The notes: generated from the letters alone by a model not told the origin. A stretch of DNA of 64,000 nucleotides from Bolinopsis microptera (GCF_026151205.1 NC_087081.1:8799246-8863245), one strand, 5' to 3'. Shown: positions 32,475-45,200, numbered from the stretch's first letter. Numbers and translations: made by a program.

Positions 32475-35400
32475 ATGGCTGAAGATGGAGATGAACTACC
32501 GCAACCAAAGCTCAATGTATCGGGGTTGATCGGGCTCATCGTATTTTACCTCATCATCTTCGCTGCTGGGATACTTTCCCACAAGTGAGTGTTGTTATTA
32601 CTTAGTGTTGCTTTTCGTAATTCTGTTTTTTTTTCTTTGCACTTTTCCCTGAAATTTGTAGCTATGACAAAATATTCGTGAGACAAAAAATCTTTGATTA
32701 GTTTATAATAATACTAGTGCCCTTAACGTGGATATCAAATTAAATACATTGATGAAGTTTGCACACATTCCATTTCCAGTCTTGGGATTTCAATATATAT
32801 CGGCCACAAGTTACCTGGAAATTTATCGGACACAGCTGATCCCTATGAAAATAGAAAGGTGGAGCACTAGCAATTGATATCAGGCGATTTGAAGTTTTGC
32901 GAGTTGCTAGAACATACGATAATATTGTATCACAATCATATCAGGAGGGAACTTAATTGCATACTCAGGATCAGTCTGTGATTAGTGCAAATATCAAAGA
33001 TCAGTAACTTTGGGTTAATAATCTGTAATCTCGTCCCCGATAGTATTACCTCACAATATAATATTCACATAAAGCACCTGCATACAGGAGAGTATCACAA
33101 TCTTATTAAGTGTGCATTATGCATTATGCAACCATGAGCTGCTGGTCTTCTCTGCATTCGCATTTTCTACATTGACCAAGATAAAAACGTTCTTCAAGCT
33201 CCCCATATATGTATTTGAACTTTTCATTTAGGATTATTATTAAAGGAAATTCTTAATATTACAGAGCCAGGGTGTGGACTCATTGCTTAATATTTTTTCC
33301 CAAGAGTGCTGAAAAGGAAATCAAGGAAGCAAAAACAGAAGGAACAAGTTGAATCTAACGCCGAGGACATGATGTTGGCTGGCAGAGACATCAACTATTT
33401 TGTTGGTATTTTCACAATGACTGCCACTTGGGTCGGTGGTGGTTACATCAACGGTAAGTTGAACGTTGAATGGGTGTCCCACTTATCACCAAGTCAGCAA
33501 GAAAAATTTTTGTCATAGAGTTAATTCTGTTTTCGGTATTGTCAACATGCATGCTGTTGAACCATGCTATTTTGTAGCATGTAAAGATATCAAGGATCCT
33601 TCACTGGGAGACTTTGGGACCGGAAACTGATCCGGCCCCCAAAGAGGGGTCAGATCACGTCACCAATTAGTGACGTATAATTAGTGATGTGATCCATGGA
33701 TTGAATTTAATTGACATAGAAATGGGCTAGATCTGGGGTAGAGTTCACATGTCAATTCTGTAAATCATAGCTGTACATTAAGAAGTAAACATGATCTGAC
33801 TGCTCGACTCGTAGATCACATAAGGGACGGGAGCTCTTGCTAAAGGGGGGTTCTCGTATCAAGGGATGTGAGACGTACGTGTCAAAGGCATGCAAGGGGA
33901 GTGAACCGATCTAGTGTTCTAGGTATAAATATTGGGTGATAGAAGGTAGTAGTATCGCATTCTATCAACAGTCATGCCTACCTTCTCCAAGTTCCTCAAC
34001 GGTTTCAGAGGATGTCAACATGTGCTTGATTCTGACGGATATATCTACAGCAGCAAGAAATATGATGACACCGTCCTCTCCTCTGCTTGGCGTTGCCAGA
34101 AGAACAAATCCCTTTGATGGGAAGACTGACCGAGATGTGAGAATCATAGCCTTCGCCACCAACAGGAACCCACAGCCAGAAACCATAGCAGACTAGCAGA
34201 TAATCTGCAAGGAAATTTTCGATTTCGGAGGAAATTTTTGTTGCCAACGAGGAAATTTCAAAAGTTTACGATATTAATTTGAAAAATTTGGATACGAAGT
34301 TTATTGTTTACTGCGGCAAACATATCTTCAATTCCTGTCTGTGGCCTGTGCGAAAGTTTATGCACTCTACATTTCTCAGGATATGGTTGCCTCAACTCTG
34401 CAAGGCACATATAATAATTTGTGATAACGGGCCACAGAAAACAGAAAATTTGTATCTGCGAGGACATTTTTAGCTTTCTGGATGTGGGAACAGGAACCTT
34501 CACACTCCCGCAGAACACAACAATTGGATTGCCGACGGGACATTTTATGTCGCTCCAAAGATATTTCCCCAAAGTTACACCATACATTCGGTTTAATTTG
34601 TAGCTTCTATGTACAGAGTTGTCATATGAACTCTACCCCAGATCTAGCCCATTTCTAGGTCAATTATATTCAATCCATGCAATATCCATATATGTAATAT
34701 GTACAAATATTTTATAATATATTGTATATAAGTATATATACATTAGCAATTCATGCCAAAAATAAGAAAATACACGTTTAACATCCAAAAAGCAGTGCGC
34801 GATAGAATTTAAAAAATCAAAAAGTAGATAAGGTCATGATTCTGTGCTGTTTTGTAAAGGTGTATTGTGACTCTAAAAACATCAATTATTCAGGAACCAC
34901 GGAGTCTGTCATCAAGAATGGATTAGTTTGGACGCAGGCCCCCATTGGCTACTCGATCTCTCTGTTTCTGGGTGGAATATTGTTTGCTGAGAAAATGAGG
35001 ACGATGTCTTTCGTAACGATGCTGGACCCGCTCCAAATTAAGTACGGGAAGCCACTTGGAGCACTCTTCTACATCCCTGCCTTCTCCGGAGAGGTAACTA
35101 CTAATTTGTTCCAGGGAGCTGATAGGTATTATGGAACTCTCAGTATTAAACTTTTAGGAAACACTCTCAGTATATAGATGAGCTAACTAAAACTTGACTA
35201 AGAGCCAAGGTTGCACAGAAATGTTAAACTTTTAGGACACTCTCACTCTCAGTATATATAATATGAGCAAACTTGGCTCAGAGCCAAGGAAATGTTGACC
35301 CCTGCCAGTTCAGCTGAACCTTTCGAAAAACGTTGAATATTTCAGATCCTTTGGTCTGCCTCAATCCTTGCTGCTTTGGGAACATCTCTTCGAGTGATCT

Positions 35401-38400
35401 GTGGTATCAACGATACTGCTTCTATCATCGTCAGTGCTGCCATCGCAATGACATACACTCTGTTTGGAGGTATCATCAACGTTTAAAGAGTTAATTTAAA
35501 TCATTAAAGTGTAGTTGTACGATTTAATTACAAATCATTTCACTTTAACTCATTAAGATACCTAAGATGTAGAATAAAAATTAGAATTTCACAAATTTTC
35601 ACAAATTTTCACAAATTTTCACACATTTTCAGGACTATACTCGGTAGCGTTTACGGATATCATCCAGCTGATTTGTATCTTCGTCGGACTGATATTCTCC
35701 ATTCCCTGGATGACTGGCCATGACGCTGTGACAGTGCCACTGCAGGCTAGCAATGTCTCTATGTTTGGACCAGATCAGCCGTACTCGAAATTCTATGGAA
35801 AGTTGGAGAAAAACGATGTGGGAGTTTGGGTATGAAAATTGCACCAGCTTTTCTTTTAAGATAAAGTCTTGAAAGTATGTTTGAGAAAATACATAGATCA
35901 CTCAACAGTTGACAAACGAAATCTATATCGGATAAATTTGTCTACTAAAACTTGCCCTCTCTTCCCAGATTGATTACGCCATTATGCTGATCTTCGGAGG
36001 AATCCCATGGCAAGCATACTTCCAGAGAGTGCTGTCCGCAAGAAGCGTCAGTGTTGCTAAAACACTTTCTTTCTGCGCTGCGTTCGGTTGCTTCTGTGCT
36101 GCAATCCCCTCCATTGTCATCGGTTAGTGTAACTTGTTTAAAGTTAATATTCTCAAGTTCCTCTCTATCTTATAGGCAGTCTATTGAACTCAATTCATTG
36201 GTAATAAAGTTTAAAAGTTGATAACTTCGAGGACAGATCATTTTGTAAACTCTACAAATCATTTTGTAAACTCTACATGTCATTTTGTAAACTCTACAAA
36301 TCATTTTGTAAAGTAAACTCTACAAATCATTTTTAAAACTCCAGTACTGATCACCATGACCACCACACGATTGATCGTTCTACAATTTCAGGATTGATTA
36401 CAATGAATACTGACTGGCCAAACACAGAGTACGCTCAGAAGCTGGTGAAGGATGACTACAAACTGGCAGTACCACTGACTCTGCTCTATCTTACTCCCCC
36501 TGCTGTTGCCTTTATTGGTAAGAAAATAAATATCTTTCAATAACCTCCAACATCGATCCTGAGTGGTAAGAATGTTTTACATTTTTCATTAGTCTGGAGA
36601 ATAACGGAGAATATAACGGAGTCCGAATGTATGTAGGGAGACAGTGCCAAGACGAGTGATGTTATTTTATTAGCCGAAAACGTGACAAAAATAAATTTCA
36701 CCTAATATTCTTATCCTTCAGACCTAGGTGCATGTAAGTACAACTTTAATGCCCTGAACTAATAATTCAATCCTCCAGGTCTAAAAATGCAGTCACTGCT
36801 CATTTGATAACCTCAGCTGATTGTTTTACACTTTTTCAGGTCTTGGTGCAGTCAGTGCTGCTGTGATGAGCTCCACTGATAGTTCTATCCTGGGGGTTAG
36901 CACTATGTTCACTAGGAATGTTTTTGTTAACGTTTTCTATCAGAAAGCGAGCGATAGGTGAGGCATGTTCATCCATTGAGGGAAAATGAGATGAGGGATG
37001 TAATTTAATCTAATGATAATATTTCAGTTACTTTCAGTGAATGATAACGATTTTGATTTATTAATCAGAGACAATTAACAAATCAAAAAGTAATGAAAAA
37101 AATTAGGAGCTAATGAGCAATTTCTGACCCATTATGTTTCAGGGTGACAGTTTGGTTCCTGAGAGCCACTATTCTTGTCAACACTATTATTGCTATGTTG
37201 ATCGCCATTTTCGTCAAAACTGTCTACGGACTCTACCTCATTTGCAGGTTTTTATTCACGAATTTTCTCTATTCTATCAGCAAAAATTAAAAAAAACCCC
37301 GAATGAATAATTGTAATTGAATTTAAACTTTGGGCCGCTAACTGGGCGGCGATCAGCCTGTCATTCCGCCAAATTTCTATTTATGAACATGATAGCCTGG
37401 GGTCCCCAGGTAATGGGCCGCTTGATGAAATTAAATCTTCTCAGTGACCTGGTGTTCATCCTCCTCTTCCCTCATCTGGTTTTGGTGGTACACTTCCCCC
37501 ATCGCACCAACAAGTACGGAATGGTCCTAGGTTTCTCCATCGCCCTGCTCCTTCGAGTACTGTCCGGTGAACCAGTTCTGAAATACAATGCTATCATCAA
37601 GTGGGCCGGATATGTTGAACCCTCTACTGACAGTTATGTAAGTTTTCAGAATCAGCATTTCCCAATTTTTAACACCTCCCCACTCTTGGTTCTGAGTTTT
37701 CTGTCAATTGCCAGGATTATATTATTATAAACCCCTCCGGGATAGAATAAGATTATGATAATCCCGGCTCCCGCTAAATAGATTCTGATAATCCCGGCTC
37801 CCGCTGTTAGTTTTTTCCCGCTTAATAAATAACCCCGGCACAGCTTTTATAATCCCGCCCCGCTAATTTGGCTCAACAAGATTTGTTTTGTTTTGACATT
37901 CGATGAGAATTTCAACCGCGTACTGTCACGTGTTTTGATGACGTGTATCACGTGACTAACTACTACGACGCGCATTGGTAAAAAATGTCACGTGACCTAT
38001 GGCTTAACGTAAGAACTATAAATACACTCGATCTACGTATCGGTCTAATTGCAGGCGCTGGCAAAACTCCAGCACACTGCTTACATTACTTAAACTCTTA
38101 CATTAATTGGACCAGTTCCAAAACTTGTCTCGACGGTTACATTTGATTTTGTCCGGTTCGGTTAATTTTGTCGTGTTTGATATAAGCCATGTATTATAGT
38201 CGTCTACTTTGATAAACTTCATGACACGATATCATTATTAGCTTTTATCGCTTGCCAGGCTTAACTCGACGCCCCTTATCGATATTCATATTCATTCAAC
38301 GTTCTGACTGAGGAATAATGTTTAGATATAACGCCAATTTCAAAAGTCATAGTACCTTAGTTGTATTTATTTGGTAGTCCCCAATTCCATTTCATATTTT

Positions 38401-39053
38401 CCATAATGATCTCATAATCATATAGCTATATTTAAGAGTAAAATGTCAAATTTGTTGGTCCTAGCACTAACCCGGAGGGGTTTATAACACATAACACCGG
38501 CACGCTTAAGTTATATTAAAATAACTGTCCGGTGAACCAGTTCTGAAATACAATGCTATCATCAAGTGGGCCGGATATGTTGAACCCTCTACTGACAGTT
38601 ATGTAAGTTTTCAGAATCAGCATTTCCCAATTTTTAACACCTCCCCACTCTTGGTTCTGAGTTTTCTGTCTTGCCAGGATTATATTATTATGTTTTGCTA
38701 TTTCAATATCATTATTGGTGATTGTTACAGGGAGAACCAGTGTACGGTCGACAAAGGTTCCCCTTCCGTAACCTCATCATGGCTCTGAACTTCATCATTA
38801 CTTTGTCTACAACCTGGGTGACACAGCAGCTCTTCAAAAGATGTAAGACACATTTTTTTAAAGACTTGCAGATCATTCACTTGATGCTATTTCTAACAAA
38901 TTTAAAGATCGTATCTGCTAGATTAATTACTACAACCAACTTATTTCAGACCCTCATCTGCTGAAGTACGACTTTTTGGACGCCCAGAGTATGCCTGTCA
39001 GTCCTATGACACCCGTCCAGCCCGAGATCAGGCAAAAGGAAACATCATCGTAG
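32475..39053 (+). CDS. SLC5A7-like: High-affinity choline transporter, SLC5A7/CHT1-like, 12 exons
   Basis: Exons: 32475-32584, 33305-33453, 34894-35093, 35346-35469, 35633-35829, 35969-36122, 36392-36517, 36840-36957, 37143-37247, 37445-37637, 38731-38842, 38950-39053. All have GT-AG borders and all phases agree, giving 563 aa (human CHT1 is 580). It is a sodium/solute symporter of the plasma membrane; the family takes up choline for acetylcholine synthesis. Diagnostic stretches: [15 protein letters not shown] in TM2, [27 protein letters not shown], and [19 protein letters not shown] with the family's Na+-site serines. TM13 and a short Ser/Pro tail with no dileucine-like motif close it. The tail is much shorter than in vertebrates, where it drives endocytosis. 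A choline/betaine or other SLC5 role is possible but less likely. Confidence 0.93.
33695..34679. mobile_element. TIR element with FLYWCH-like remnant, in intron 2 of the choline transporter
   Basis: The ends are about 60-bp inverted repeats (CATGGATTGAATTTAATTG… and GGGCTAGATCTGGGGTAGAG, mirrored at 34630-34679). Inside on the plus strand, 33974-34123 encodes a short frame with [15 protein letters not shown] and SSAWRCQKN, the Gly-Tyr-x-Tyr and W-x-C pattern of a FLYWCH zinc finger, then a stop. FLYWCH fingers are known in MULE-type transposases. The rest of a transposase is missing, so this is a deleted derivative. Confidence 0.6.
35588..35630 (+). repeat. 10-bp repeat forming the pyrimidine tract of exon 5's acceptor
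   Basis: Four units of ACAAATTTTC, the last ACACATTTTC running directly into the AG at 35631-35632. Confidence 0.8.
36236..36335 (+). repeat. ~21-bp tandem repeat in intron 6 of the choline transporter
   Basis: Units of ATCATTTTGTAAACTCTACA, about four to five copies, one with a small insertion. Confidence 0.8.
37341..37413 (+). mobile_element. Mini-transposon copy 4, in intron 9 just before exon 10
   Basis: From ACTGGGCGGCG to CCCCAGGTAA, flanked by TGGGCCGCTA and TGGGCCGCTT (9 of 10 identical). It ends 31 bp before exon 10 and brings its own CCCCAG|GTAATG, a potential splice acceptor or donor. Confidence 0.85.
37559..37728 (+). repeat. Exon 10/intron 10 segment, copy 1 of a 170-bp duplication
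   Basis: Identical to 38524-38691 apart from a 2-bp difference near the 3' end. It holds the last 79 bp of exon 10, the donor and about 90 bp of intron. Confidence 0.9.
37725..38487. mobile_element. Non-autonomous TIR element between the two exon 10 copies
   Basis: Perfect 17-bp ends TTATAAACCCCTCCGGG and its complement. No protein. Near the left end ATAATCCCGGCTCCCGCT is repeated. It sits exactly at the edge of the first exon 10 copy. Confidence 0.75.
38524..38691 (+). pseudogene. Partial duplicate of choline transporter exon 10
   Basis: Carries the 3' 79 bp of exon 10 with its GTAAGT donor (38603) but no acceptor, so it is probably skipped. Sequence is unchanged in the coding part, indicating a recent event. 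Confidence 0.85.
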
Positions 39054-39137
39054 ATGTAACATGCGATACATCTACTTAGTCGTGCTTTCCTAAATTCCTA
39101 GCACTGTCGGCTGTAAGTGTAGCTGATGATCAAGGAG

Positions 39138-39143
39138 AATAAA
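39138..39143 (+). terminator. Poly(A) signal AATAAA of the choline transporter gene
   Basis: AATAAA 85 nt after the stop codon, upstream of the 14-bp minisatellite. Confidence 0.6.
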
Positions 39144-39221
39144 AGAAGATTGGTTACATGAGCTTGCCGGATGTATATCTCAATTACGTAGCTTAGTGTT
39201 CAACTAACTTATAATTGTCGC

Positions 39222-39862
39222 TGTGGGCCTGCCACTGTGGGCCTACCGCTGTGCGCCTGCTGCTGTGCGCCTGCTGCTGTGCGCCTGCTGCTGTGCGCCT
39301 GCTGCTGTGGGCCTGCTGCTGTGGGCCTGCTGCTGTGGGCCTGCTGCTGTGGGCCTGCTGCTGTGGGCCTGCTGCTGTGGGCCTGCTGCTGTGGGCCTGC
39401 TGCTGTGGGCCTGCTGCTGTGGGCCTGCTGCTGTGGGCCTGCTGCTGTGGGCCTGCTGCTGTGGGCCTGCTGCTGTGGGCCTGCTGCTGTGGGCCTGCCA
39501 CTGTGGGCCTGCTGCTGTGGGCCTGCTGCTGTGGGCCTGCTGCTGTGGGCCTGCTGCTGTGGGCCTGCTGCTGTGGGCCTGCTGCTGTGGGCCTGCTGCT
39601 GTGGGCCTGCCACTGTGGGCCTGCTGCTGTGGGCCTGCTGCTGTGGGCCTGCTGCTGTGGGCCTGCTGCTGTGGGCCTGCTGCTGTGGGCCTGCTGCTGT
39701 GGGCCTGCTGCTGTGGGCCTGCTGCTGTGGGCCTGCTGCTGTGGGCCTGCTGCTGTGGGCCTGCTGCTGTGGGCCTGCTGCTGTGGGCCTGCTGCTGTGG
39801 GCCTGCTGCTGTGGGCCTGCTGCTGTGGGCCTGCTGCTGTGGGCCTGCTGCTGTGGGCCTGC
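39222..39862. repeat. 14-bp minisatellite, ~46 units
   Basis: Unit GGGCCTGCTGCTGT, nearly uniform, with a variant at the 5' end (GCGCCTG) and three CCACTGT units. Because 14 is not a multiple of 3 and the unit and its complement lack stops, five frames stay open for over 200 codons. This is a property of the repeat, not evidence of a gene. It starts about 80 bp after the poly(A) signal. Confidence 0.95.
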
Positions 39863-39869
39863 CGCGCGA

Positions 39870-42190
39870 TGGCCATTCTGACCAACCGCACTAATCTTCT
39901 TCATTATTAAACTCCCATACATACGTTTAATTCAATATGAATAGACTTAAACATGTTAAAGTGATGATACTTTATTTTAGTTAGCTAGTTTTGCGCAATT
40001 CGCCAGGTATATTCGCGCGTGGCGGGCCTATACAATATACTATTATAACGTGAGGCAAATATTAAAATAAAAATGCAGTTATTTGGATAGATTGTTGAAA
40101 GTTTAAGTTCATTTTAATCTAATGATATTAGTATTATATTACTTTAACCTTACTGTTTACTAAGTATTTTTCTGATTTTGTGAGACCCGTGTGTTTGCTT
40201 TGTTTTAAACTTCCTGCTCCTGAGGAGAGAATTTTTTGAGGAGAGCTGCTTGATATATTTCAAAGTTCTCTGAGCAGGCAAGGCTATCATATTTGTAAAG
40301 GGGGGAGGGGGGGGGGGGGATTGGCCTGCCCTGTCTCATATTGCTGGCCACGGACTAGTCGTTCTTTTTAATTCGACGGTGTCATACGTACTTTTCAATT
40401 TTTATTGAAAAGTACTGTCACAAAAACTATTTTGAAAAGATTTGAAAAACGACTGTTTATTATTTTTATTTCCCGTACCTTATATTATGACATCATGACT
40501 CACAGATCTCTGGTTACCGAGCAAATTCGGAGCTAAAACTGCTTAGTTTTTGGTTCTAAAGTTCCGTGAATTCTTAAATTCCACGAACAGATCAATTAAA
40601 GGCAAGATTACCGATCTGTTGTTTACGTTTGGTATGTGTTTTAGCTGACACTGGCAGGTAGCAATCATGATGTCACGTTTTAACGATAAGAAAATATCAC
40701 GCCATGACTGCTTTTTTGAAATTATCCTCTGCTAAATCGTGATAGTTGTGATTAATAAACTCTCAGAACCGCAAAATATCTCGTTTTTAGCATTTCAACT
40801 TCAAGTATTTGCTGTAAATAATTTACTTATGTTTATGTAATCATATAAATTACGAAAAACTAATTCGAAAAAACTGTTAAAATATTTTCGAATTAGTTTT
40901 CCATAATGCCGAAAATGTTGACTTATAAAATTTTGGTCCGAGTCATTCTGATCGAAGTCGATACGTACCTCTGAGGGCAGGATTCTGTCCTAACTATGCT
41001 TAGGATCTTGTTCTCCGGATGCTAAATTTATAAATTAGGACAAGAGCGAGTCTGTTCACCTTCCAAAAGCCGTACAACTACAAGTTGGGCAGAAGCTTCC
41101 CCTCTAATTTTGTGTTACTAATTTTCAAAATTTTGGCCCAAAATGAAATTTTCACCAAAGCTTCTTCATACTTTTATATATCCACAAATTGAAATATCCT
41201 GAAATCACGTACATTCAATTGAGATGCAAGTTATAGTTAGACACCTGTGAATATTCCTGAGCTTTGTTAAAGTTAACACCTGAGCATATGGCTGCTCATA
41301 AATTCATTTCACAGCACATCAAAATCAATTTACTGTAGTCTAACAAAATCTACAGAAAGTGTGAATATTGTTAAGTTGTTAATTTTAGCCGCTATGAGAA
41401 AGAGAGCATTGGATTTGGCTTTACGAATTACGGTCACAAACAGTTCCCTCGTATTGAGATTTTATTCGTAAAATTTTGGAGCTCATAAATTTCTTTTCTA
41501 CTTTCAGTCAAAAAATTTTGTAAAGTAATAAACTGGCTCTCACAAGATTAAACATTGAATAATGTCAAACGCAGTATTAAGCCGTATGAAAGTAAACGAA
41601 TAAATATCTCAAATATATCAACTGCTATATCCCAAGAACATTTCGAACTTTTCGGACACCATGTGCGATAAAAAAATCGCGTCATAATAGCAGAATAACA
41701 TTTTATCTTTATCAAACATCATTATCTTTCCTTACCTAACAAAGCGTCTTTTGTTTGATTGCTAGATGCTTATGAAATTTCTTGGAAATAAGCACTAAGG
41801 GCTCGTTGATCTAATTGACATAATCGAAATTATCAATTATTTCCTAATGTACTTGTGTGACGTGTGTGAACTGGTGAGTTGTGGGGTTTGGTGCAATTTA
41901 TTTGTTTTTTTTTCGTTCGTTATCCTTATTTAAACCGCCCGTCTGTAGGGCTCGTTCACAAGGAGTATTGTGAAGCCATGTAATCAAGTTGATTGTTTGT
42001 TCGTTGGTTGAAATTCGGAATAAAATCCCCTAGATATAGAATACCTATGTTTTTCTAACTTTAAACTTTACCGAAAGAATAAAATATTACTCACATCACC
42101 TCTGCTTTTTCTTTTGACGACGTAACCCATTTTCAAAATGTAATTAGTCTACATGGTTCAGAGAATCTTAAAACCCATTATATATATACA
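39870..42190. other. Intergenic region between the two main genes
   Basis: No gene seen. Contains a G-rich tract at about 40301-40319 and two small perfect or near-perfect hairpins: 40388-40415 (GTACTTTTCAAT, loop TTTT) and about 40854-40903 (AAAACTAATTCGAAAA against its complement). Confidence 0.5.
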
Positions 42191-42201
42191 TTCCCCAGAA
42201 G
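42178..42201 (+). promoter_or_regulatory. TATA-like run followed by a CCCCAG acceptor just before the start codon
   Basis: ATTATATATATACA and then TTCCCCAG, three bases before the ATG at 42202. It can be read as a TATA box, or as the 3' splice site of a 5' UTR intron or spliced-leader acceptor. The last two readings fit the AG position better, since a TATA box this close would leave almost no 5' UTR. Confidence 0.35.
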
Positions 42202-45200
42202 ATGTACCGAAGTTTGGGGTTGCTATCCTTGATCCTGGTCTCCGTCGTGTCACTAAGATGTGACTACAAGGGTTACAAGGATGTCACGGACCGGCCTGTC
42301 GAATCTATGGAGTGGTTTAATACACTTTCTGAATCCTGGTAAATTATTCATCATCACTCGTTAATCTGCCAACTAATCCTGGTAAATTATTCATCATCAC
42401 TCGTTAATCTACCAACTAATCCTGGTAAATTATTCATCATCACTCGTTAATCTGCCAACTAATCCTGGTAAATTATTCATCATCACTCGTTAATCTGCCA
42501 ACTAATCCTGGTAAATTATTCATCATCACTCGTTAATCTGCCAACTAATCCTGGTAAATTATTCATCATCACTCGTTAATCTGCCAACTAATCCTGGTAA
42601 ATTATTCATCATCACTTGTTAATCTGCCAACTAATCCTGGTAAATTATTCATCATCACTCGTTAATCTGCCAACTAATCCTGGTAAATTATTCATCATCA
42701 CTCGTTAATCTGCCAACTAATCCTGGTAAATTATTCATCATCACTCGTTAATCTTCCAACTAATCCTGGTAAATTATTCATCATCACTCGTTAATCTGCC
42801 AACTAATCCTGGTAAATTATTCATCATCACTCGTTAATCTGCCAACTAATCCTGGTAAATTATTCATCATCACTCGTTAATCTGCCAACTAATCCTGGTA
42901 AATTATTCATCATCACTCGTTAATCTGCCAACTAATCCTGGTAAATTATTCATCATCACTTGTTAATCTGCCAACTAATCCTGGTAAATTATTCATCATC
43001 ACTCGTTAATCTGCCAACTAATCCTGGTAAATTATTCATCATCACTCGTTAATCTGCCAATTAATCCTGGTAAATTATTCATCATCACTCGTTAATCTGC
43101 CAACTAATCCTAGTAAATTATTCATCATCACTCGTTAATCTGCCAACTAATCCTGGTAAATTATTCATCATCACTCGTTAATCTGCCAACTAATCCTGGT
43201 ATATTATTCATCATCACTCGTTAATCTGCCAACTAATCCTGGTAAATTATTCATCATCACTCGTTAATCTGCCAACTAATCCTGGTAAATTATTCATCAT
43301 CACTCGTTAATCTGCCAACTAATCCTGGTAAATTATTCATCATCACTCGTTAATCTGCCAACTAATCCTGGTAAATTATTCATCATCACTCGTTAATCTG
43401 CCAACTAATCCTGGTAAATTATTCATCATCACTCGTTAATCTACCAACTAATCCTGGTAAATTATTCATCATCACTCGTTAATCTGCCAACTAATCCTGG
43501 TAAATTATTCATCATCACTCGTTAATCTGCCAACTAATCCTGGTATATTATTCATCATCACTCGTTAATCTGCCAACTAATCCTGGTAAATTATTCATCA
43601 TCACTCGTTAATCTGCCAACTAATCCTGGTAAATTATTCATCATCACTCGTTAATCTGCCAACTAATCCTGGTAAATTATTCATCATCACTCGTTAATCT
43701 ACCAACTAATCCTGGTAAATTATTCATCATCACTCGTTAATCTGCCAACTAATCCTGGTAAATTATTCATCATCACTCGTTAATCTGCCAACTAATCCTG
43801 GTAAATTATTCATCATCACTCGTTAATCTGCCAACTAATCCTGGTAAATTATTCATCATCACTCGTTAATCTTCCAACTAATCCTGGTAAATTATTCATC
43901 ATCACTCGTTAATCTGCCAACTAATCCTGGTAAATTATTCATCATCACTCGTTAATCTGCCAACTAATCCTGGTAAATTATTCATCATCACTCGTTAATC
44001 TACCAACTAATCCTGGTAAATTATTCATCATCACTCGTTAATCTGCCAACTAATCCTGGTAAATTATTCATCATCACTCGTTAATCTACCAACTAATCCT
44101 GGTAAATTATTCATCATCACTCGTTAATCTGCTAACTAATCCTGGTAAATTATTCATCATCACTCGTTAATCTACCAACTAATCCTGGTAAATTATTCAT
44201 CATCACTCGTTAATCTGCCAACTAATCCTGGTAAATTATTCATCATCACTCGTTAATCTGCCAATTAATCCTGGTAAATTATTCATCATCACTCGTTAAT
44301 CTGCCAACTAATCCTAGTAAATTATTCATCATCACTCGTTAATCTGCCAACTAATCCTGGTAAATTATTCATCATCACTCGTTAATCTGCCAACTAATCC
44401 TGCTAAATTATTCATCATCACTCGTTAATCTGCCAACTAATCCTGGTAAATTATTCATCATCACTCGTTAATCTGCCAACTAATCCTGGTAAATTATTCA
44501 TCATCACTCGTTAATCTGCCAACTAATCCTGGTAAATTATTCATCATCACTCGTTAATCTGCCAACTAATCCTGGTAAATTATTCATCATCACTCGTTAA
44601 TCTGCCAACTAATCCTGGTAAATTATTCATCATCACTCGTTAATCTGCCAACTAATCCTGGTAAATTATTCATCATCACTCGTTAATCTGCCAACTAATC
44701 CTGGTAAATTATTCATCATCACTCGTTAATCTGCCAACTAATCCTGGTAAATTATTCATCATCACTCGTTAATCTGCCAACTAATCCTGGTAAATTATTC
44801 ATCATCACTCGTTAATCTACCAACTAATCCTGGTAAATTATTCATCATCACTCGTTAATCTACCAACTAATCCTGGTAAATTATTCATCATCACTCGTTA
44901 ATCTGCCAACTAATCCTGGTAAATTATTCATCATCACTCGTTAATCTGCCAACTAATCCTGGTAAATTATTCATCATCACTCGTTAATCTGCCAACTAAT
45001 CCTGGTAAATTATTCATCATCACTCGTTAATCTACCAACTAATCCTGGTAAATTATTCATCATCACTCGTTAATCTGCCAACTAATCCTGGTAAATTATT
45101 CATCATCACTCGTTAATCTGCCAACTAATCCTGGTAAATTATTCATCATTACTCGTTAATCTGCCAACTAATCCTGGTAAATTATTCATCATCACTCGTT

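Noticed and set aside
37341-37413. Mini-transposon as the start of coding exon 10
   Set aside because: Phase and homology place the acceptor at 37444 (CTTCTCAG|TGACCTGG), giving the conserved GLYLICSDLVF.
39193-39922. Five overlapping open frames of more than 210 codons on both strands
   Set aside because: All are produced by the stop-free 14-bp repeat; none has a non-repetitive domain or splice context.
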